From NCBI GenBank assembly GCA_003140115.1, contig PLIQ01000440.1, positions 18,856-27,993 of the forward strand: a DNA stretch of 9,138 nucleotides, in the 5' to 3' direction. The notes under the pieces are model-generated. The model was given only the letters and a program-made list of their open reading frames with translations, ran no database searches and had not been told where the DNA came from. The number at the start of each line of letters is the position of its first letter. Within the stretch, counting starts at the first letter, position 1. The position numbers and the translations under genes were made by a program. This document shows, one piece after another, positions 5,544 through 9,138 of the stretch. The DNA comes from Actinomycetota bacterium. GTDB taxonomy: Bacteria > Actinomycetota > Actinomycetes > Streptosporangiales > Streptosporangiaceae.

Positions 5544-7143
5544 TCCGGAGTCGTTCGATGTAGTCGTCGTCGGCACCGGCTTCACCGGCATCTACGCGCT
5601 GCACCGGTGCCGGCAAGCCGGCTGGAGCGTGCTGGGCATCGAAGCCGGCGACGGCGTCGGCGGCACGTGGTACTGGAACCGGTATCCCGGCGCCCGGTGT
5701 GACGTTGAAAGCGTCGACTACTCCTACTCCTTCGACGGCGCATTGCAGGCAAGTTGGCGCTGGAGCGAGAATTACGCGACTCAGCCCGAGATTCGTTCCT
5801 ATCTTGAGCACGCTACAGACCGGTTCGGCCTACGCGACCTCATCGTATTCGGCGAAAGGGTTGTCGCTGCACATTACGAGGATCGTTGGATACTCACGAC
5901 AGACGCCGGACGTAAGGTCAGCGCACGGTTCGTCATTATGGCGACCGGCAGCCTCTCGGCGCCTCAGGTTCCAGACCTGCCTGGGTTGGCGGACTTCGCG
6001 GGAGAAGTGGTGCTGACCGCGATGTGGCCCGAGCGGCAGGTCTCATTCGCAGGACGCAGGGTAGGCGTCATCGGAACGGGAGCCTCGGCCCTGCAGTTGG
6101 TACCGATCGTTGCCGGTGATGCCGCCGAGCTCACAGTGTTCCAGCGGACCGCAAATTACAGCATCCCCGTGCGGGTCGCGCCGTACAGCGAGCAGGACCA
6201 GCAGCAGATTCAAGACAACTACTCGCAGCGGCGGGCAAAGTCGTGGCGGGCCGCAGCCGGTACTCCGCACGAAAGCTATCCGGTCAGTGCCCACGGCCTC
6301 TCCGTGCAGGAGCAGCGCGAGGTGCTGGACGCCAGCTGGCAGAAGGGCGGCGTCTTGTTCGCCAAGACGTTCCCGGACCAGAACACGGACATCAGCGTCA
6401 ACGACCTCGCCCGGGCATACGTAGAGGACAAGATCCGCTCAATAGTCAAGGACCCCAGCATTGCCGCCGATCTCGTCCCGGTCGATCACCCAATCGGGGC
6501 CAAGCGGATATGCAGCGACCTCGGCTACTACGAAGTGTTCAACCACGACCACGTGCGGCTGGTCAACCTGCGCCGAGAGCCGATCAAGGAAGTCAACACG
6601 CGCGCCATCGTCACCGCGGACCGGGAGATCGAGCTCGACCTGCTGATCTTCGCGACCGGCTTTGATGCGATGACGGGCCCGTTGACCCGCATCGAACTGA
6701 CTGGCCCCCGCGGCGATACCATCACCAACCTCTGGCGGCACGGCCCGGTTACTTACCTGGGGGTGGCCGTACCCGGTATGCCGAATCTGTTTGTCCTCAA
6801 CGGCGCCGGTACGCCCTCGGTCCTGGCCAACATGGCTCTGAGCGCAGAGCAGCAGGTTAACTGGACGATTGACCTTATTGCCTATTGCCTCGCGCACGGC
6901 ATTGACGAGGTCGAGCCCCGGGCCGACGCTGCGCGAAAATGGACCGACCACGTCACCTTGGTCGGCGAAAAGACCTTTATGGCGAAAGTCAACTCGTGGT
7001 ACGTCGGCGCCAACATCGAAGGCAAACCACGAGCTTTTCTGCCCTACGCGGGCGGATTCGCCACGTACACACAGATCTGCGAAGCGGTCGCGGAACGCGG
7101 CTACGACGGCTTTGTGCTTACGCGTCGCAGCAGAACTGCCTAG
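5536..7143 (+). CDS. Type I Baeyer-Villiger monooxygenase (FAD/NADPH), variant fingerprint
   Basis: From ATG 5536 the product has 535 residues, the usual size for cyclohexanone-monooxygenase-like enzymes. Visible are the FAD-binding GTGFTG (13-18), the second BVMO signature GGTWYWNRYPGARCD (42-56), the NADPH-side GTGASALQ (180-187), the ATG motif near 136-138, GAKRICSDLGYYEVFN near the middle and the C-terminal NSWYVGANIEGKPR...LPYAGGF block. The family fingerprint FxGxxxHxxxWP reads FAGEVVLTAMWP at 154-165, so the His is Leu160. In characterised BVMOs changing this His weakens activity, so catalysis may be altered, or the enzyme may be a related flavin monooxygenase. Type I enzymes insert oxygen next to a ketone carbonyl to give an ester or lactone, using NADPH and O2. 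Translation is coupled to the hydrolase through an eight-base overlap. The gene ends eight bases from a convergent minus-strand gene. Confidence 0.9.
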   Translation: MSDPESFDVVVVGTGFTGIYALHRCRQAGWSVLGIEAGDGVGGTWYWNRYPGARCDVESVDYSYSFDGALQASWRWSENYATQPEIRSYLEHATDRFGLRDLIVFGERVVAAHYEDRWILTTDAGRKVSARFVIMATGSLSAPQVPDLPGLADFAGEVVLTAMWPERQVSFAGRRVGVIGTGASALQLVPIVAGDAAELTVFQRTANYSIPVRVAPYSEQDQQQIQDNYSQRRAKSWRAAAGTPHESYPVSAHGLSVQEQREVLDASWQKGGVLFAKTFPDQNTDISVNDLARAYVEDKIRSIVKDPSIAADLVPVDHPIGAKRICSDLGYYEVFNHDHVRLVNLRREPIKEVNTRAIVTADREIELDLLIFATGFDAMTGPLTRIELTGPRGDTITNLWRHGPVTYLGVAVPGMPNLFVLNGAGTPSVLANMALSAEQQVNWTIDLIAYCLAHGIDEVEPRADAARKWTDHVTLVGEKTFMAKVNSWYVGANIEGKPRAFLPYAGGFATYTQICEAVAERGYDGFVLTRRSRTA

Positions 7144-7151
7144 ACATCCCC

Positions 7152-7430
7152 TCAATCGGGGACGACTGGCTCATCTCCCCAGGCGATGACCGGTGGCCGT
7201 ACGTCAGCGTCGGGGACGCTCACCCGGCGGGTATAGGGACGGTTGGGGCCATCCAAATCAAAGCTTCGATGGATAAGTCGGTCGCCGACAATAGTGCCGA
7301 CGTATCCGCCATCTTCGCGGCGGAACACCCGATCCCCGACGAGATGACCAACCTGGGCCCCCGATGGAGAAAAGACGTCGTTGCCCTGACAGGACAGCGG
7401 CCGCCCGTTCTTCGTCCAGAGGTTCGCCAT
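7152..7430 (-). CDS. Small repeat-containing hypothetical protein
   Basis: The product has 92 residues from ATG 7430 on the minus strand, with GGGGAG (7441-7436) five bases upstream. An upstream TTG at 7445 would add five residues and has no better site. The protein is built of about three 17-residue repeats. NGRPLSCQGNDVFSPSG (8-24) is the most divergent. AQVGHLVGDRVFRREDG (25-41) and GYVGTIVGDRLIHRSF (42-57) share VGxxVGDRxxxR. Each looks like a beta hairpin, as in beta-flower-type small proteins. The tail ends in WGDEPVVPD. There is no signal peptide or membrane segment. The function is not recognised. A possible extended minus-10, TGCTACAAT, reads leftward from about 7490, but no minus-35 was found. 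Its 3' end faces the monooxygenase stop with an eight-base gap, leaving no room for a separate terminator. Confidence 0.7.
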   Translation of the reverse strand: MANLWTKNGRPLSCQGNDVFSPSGAQVGHLVGDRVFRREDGGYVGTIVGDRLIHRSFDLDGPNRPYTRRVSVPDADVRPPVIAWGDEPVVPD

Positions 7431-7445
7431 CGCCACTCCCCGCAA

Positions 7446-7863
7446 ATTTATCCGTCAACTTCCACCCTACGACGTATGCCCATTGTAGCACTGCAAATTC
7501 GTCGGGGCGGGAGTCCAGTTCGCTGCCGCCGCCGCCACCGCGTGGCTGTGGCAGCGTGATGGGAAGAACCGTCAGGGTGCCGCATCCACGCGGTTGGATT
7601 CTGCGGCGGGCCGGGACGCGATGGGCTGGGGAGGGTTAGCGTGGCGGGTGAGGTTGAGCCACGGGCCGTTCGGACTCATGAAGCGCCCTAGGCGGCGCGG
7701 CCCGTCTGCCCCGCCCGGCCCCAGCCGCGGTCCGGTCTGTATGGAGGTCAGGAACTTATCCCGGTATCATTCACCTTAAAGAGGCCGGTCATGGGGTCGG
7801 CCGAGGCCGCCGGAGGCGGGTCCGCCGGCACGCGGAATTGCACTGTAGGTAGGAAGGGAGCCC
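7446..7863. other. Gene-free stretch between divergent genes
   Basis: About 420 bases separate the small minus-strand gene from the ferredoxin gene. Short open frames here lack ribosome sites, coding-type third-position bias and family similarity. The stretch is GC-rich with low-complexity runs (GCCGCCGCCGCC near 7525) and a weak stem, GCCGCA (7579-7584) with TGCGGC (7602-7607). One AT-richer island at 7752-7780 holds TATCAT (7765-7770), which could be a minus-10 for the ferredoxin gene, but no fitting minus-35 was found. Regulatory signals for both flanking genes should lie here. Confidence 0.5.
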
Positions 7864-8457
7864 ATGACAGGTGCGCGCAACACGGCTTCGTCCCACGTCG
7901 CGCACGTAGTACCCGCCGACGTCGATATCGAAGTGCTCGACCACGAGACACTGTTCGACGCGTCGTGGCGGGAGGGGTATGACTGGCCCACTGTTTGTCT
8001 CGGCCAGATGCTCTGCACCGCCTGTCACGTGATCGTCAAAGAGGGTCTCGAGAACGTCAAGCCGGTGGTCGAGCAGCAGGAGGCTTCGGCGATCCGGCGG
8101 CTAGCGCGACGTGTTTACAAAGGGGACGAAACTGGGCTACGCCTTGCGTGCCAACTGCGCATCACGGGCGACGTCGTGGTTGAGCAAAAGGTATTCAACG
8201 GGAAGATGCGCCAAGACTTAGTGGTGGCGAGGGTCAACCCTTACATGCGATCATCGAGTGATGGACCCCAACTGGGGCGCTGTCGAACAATCGCCGTTCC
8301 CGGCATCCGCCCAGCCGTCGCTCGAGCAGGTGCGCTGGGCCACCCTCTCCCGGGTCCCGGTGGTAGCTCTGGCCCAGCCCGACCTGGGCCAAGGTCGGGT
8401 ACTCTCGGCCCGGTCGGACCCGCGGAGTCACTCGGTGTCTCTCGCGTACGGCGATGA
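7864..8457 (+). CDS. [2Fe-2S] ferredoxin with an overrun 3' end
   Basis: The start ATG 7864 follows a strong AGGAAGGGAG site. Residues 14-112 form a plant/adrenodoxin-like [2Fe-2S] ferredoxin: a short lead (DIEVLDHETLFDASWREGYD, 21-40), ligands Cys45, Cys51 and Cys54 in CLGQMLCTAC (Cx5CxxC), and the fourth ligand Cys96 in LRLACQLRITGDVVVEQKV. It would pass electrons to an oxygenase or cytochrome P450, but neither that partner nor a reductase is in the window. Type I BVMOs do not need a ferredoxin. Such proteins normally end near residue 110-120. Here the frame stays open to residue 197, with a Gly/Pro/Arg-rich tail that lacks coding character and overlaps the next gene by 197 bases. A TGA at 8259-8261 in the frame shifted by one base overlaps that gene's ATG, and a TAG at 8219-8221 closes the other frame. 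A frameshift or a sequencing indel between about 8184 and 8259 is therefore likely. The ferredoxin core is secure and the 3' end is doubtful. Confidence 0.82.
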   Translation: MTGARNTASSHVAHVVPADVDIEVLDHETLFDASWREGYDWPTVCLGQMLCTACHVIVKEGLENVKPVVEQQEASAIRRLARRVYKGDETGLRLACQLRITGDVVVEQKVFNGKMRQDLVVARVNPYMRSSSDGPQLGRCRTIAVPGIRPAVARAGALGHPLPGPGGSSGPARPGPRSGTLGPVGPAESLGVSRVRR

Positions 8458-9138
8458 AGCAGCGCAGGACGGTCCGTTCGTCACCGTGACCACACATGTC
8501 TGGGCCCGAACGTGGTTGACCTACGGCGCGACTCCAACTCAGAAAGCGCTCGCTGGCGAGCGGGATCGTCTATTTCATCAGACCGGCATCGACGAACCGG
8601 AACCTGCCGACGCGCACACCGAGAATCTACGCATGCCGTTCGAGGATGTCGGTCTCACGGCCCGAGTCCGCCACGAGGGATCTCTGTGGTCTGCCGAGGT
8701 GTGGCTGTCCATCGAGGATCGGCCGGCCGGCACCCAGCCTCGCGACCGCGCATTCGCGATCGTCGTGTCACGCGGTGTTCCGGTCCAGGCCTTGGCGCTG
8801 CGACTCGAGCACGACCTGCAGCCCTTCTGGAACGCCCGCGACACGTGGGTTCGTCTTAAGGTCCAGCGGTCGGCCGAGGACACGGCACCCGAGCCATTGC
8901 CGGCCACGAAAGACTTGAGGGGGCTCGAAGAACTGATCGGCTCCGCCGTGGTCGGCCGTCCGATCGGCCACAATCGAGAGCGCTCGCTCGCTCCGCGCCG
9001 GTCACTGCACGACCTGCGCCGCGAATGGGAGGTCGCACTCCAGACTCAGATGCACTACGGGAACCAACCGCTGGCCGAGGCCAGCAGGTCGATCATGATG
9101 CTCGTAAGCCAGATGCGCGAACTAGCGATGTCGGTTCA
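8261..9138 (+). CDS. Hypothetical protein, 3' end beyond the window
   Basis: A frame starting MDPNWGAVEQSPFPAS at ATG 8261 (GTG 8258 is an alternative) stays open for 292 codons to the window edge, with third positions mostly G or C, as in the certain genes. That makes it a real gene rather than chance. The start overlaps a TGA (TGATG at 8259-8263), the usual form for translational coupling with a preceding gene, and no strong ribosome site is seen. No family was recognised. It appears soluble, with no signal peptide or membrane segment. There is a mixed strand-rich region around SLWSAEVWLS (about 147-156), a conserved-looking segment HDLQPFWNARDTW (about 184-196), and a helical C-terminal part (REWEVALQTQMHYGNQPLAEAS, near 260-281, then IMMLVSQMRELAM). 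Its place behind the ferredoxin suggests a shared transcript, but nothing ties it to electron transfer. Confidence 0.72.
   Translation, partial: MDPNWGAVEQSPFPASAQPSLEQVRWATLSRVPVVALAQPDLGQGRVLSARSDPRSHSVSLAYGDEAAQDGPFVTVTTHVWARTWLTYGATPTQKALAGERDRLFHQTGIDEPEPADAHTENLRMPFEDVGLTARVRHEGSLWSAEVWLSIEDRPAGTQPRDRAFAIVVSRGVPVQALALRLEHDLQPFWNARDTWVRLKVQRSAEDTAPEPLPATKDLRGLEELIGSAVVGRPIGHNRERSLAPRRSLHDLRREWEVALQTQMHYGNQPLAEASRSIMMLVSQMRELAMSV

Noticed and set aside
6439..7155. Minus-strand open frame of 238 codons opposite the BVMO
   Set aside because: It is a shadow of the BVMO gene with no recognisable domain and no ribosome site.
6939..7559. Plus-strand frame of 206 codons running past the BVMO stop
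   Set aside because: It is out of frame inside the BVMO and antisense to the small repeat protein, with no motif of its own.
7579..7607. Stem GCCGCA/TGCGGC as a terminator
   Set aside because: It has six pairs, a 17-base loop and no T-run, and lies too far from either flanking gene's stop.
7765..7770. TATCAT as the ferredoxin promoter minus-10
   Set aside because: No acceptable minus-35 lies 16-19 bases upstream. It is only mentioned under the gene-free stretch.
7748..8028. Overlapping minus-strand frames before and inside the ferredoxin gene
   Set aside because: They have Arg/Pro/Ala-rich compositions with no similarity and are antisense to a secure ferredoxin core.

Overview
The window looks like chromosomal DNA from a GC-rich actinobacterium of the Mycobacterium/Rhodococcus/Pseudonocardia kind. 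GC is roughly 60-65% by eye, third codon positions are strongly G/C, and two starts appear to be TTG. The gene families are typical of actinobacterial steroid, terpenoid and ketone catabolism. No tRNA, rRNA, CRISPR array, insertion sequence or phage gene was seen.

Region 1 (1-4455, + strand) is a tightly packed CoA-thioester operon that enters from the left edge. It holds the C-terminus of a CaiB/BaiF CoA-transferase, an SCP-x/Ltp2-type thiolase-fold protein, a cysteine-free DUF35 OB-fold protein, an acyl-CoA carboxyltransferase beta subunit, a FAS1-like/MaoC N-terminal dehydratase-type protein and a ChsH1-like MaoC hydratase. Apart from the carboxyltransferase and the CoA-transferase, this is the parts list of the hydratase-retroaldolase that removes the last piece of the cholesterol side chain in mycobacteria (ChsH1-ChsH2 plus Ltp2). 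Here the two halves of ChsH2 are separate genes with the carboxyltransferase gene between them.

Region 2 (4456-7143, + strand) starts with an AT-rich promoter, TTGCCT-18-TATAAT, with a dyad between the hexamers. It drives an HSL-family alpha/beta hydrolase and an overlapping type I Baeyer-Villiger monooxygenase (BVMO). Such a pair converts a ketone to an ester or lactone and then to an alcohol plus an acid, which a CoA-thioester operon could take further. The BVMO has Leu in place of the normally conserved His of the family fingerprint.

Region 3 (7144-9138) is looser. A small repeat-containing protein is encoded on the minus strand, convergent with the BVMO. A gene-free stretch of about 420 bases follows, then a [2Fe-2S] ferredoxin on the + strand. 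The ferredoxin frame runs without a stop about 200 bases into the next gene, which suggests a frameshift near its 3' end. The next gene is an unrecognised protein, open from 8261 to the right edge.

Inferred joint role: oxidation and ester cleavage of a cyclic or branched ketone (region 2), with activation, carboxylation, hydration and retro-aldol or thiolytic cleavage of the resulting acid as CoA thioester (region 1). The substrate cannot be read from the sequence.
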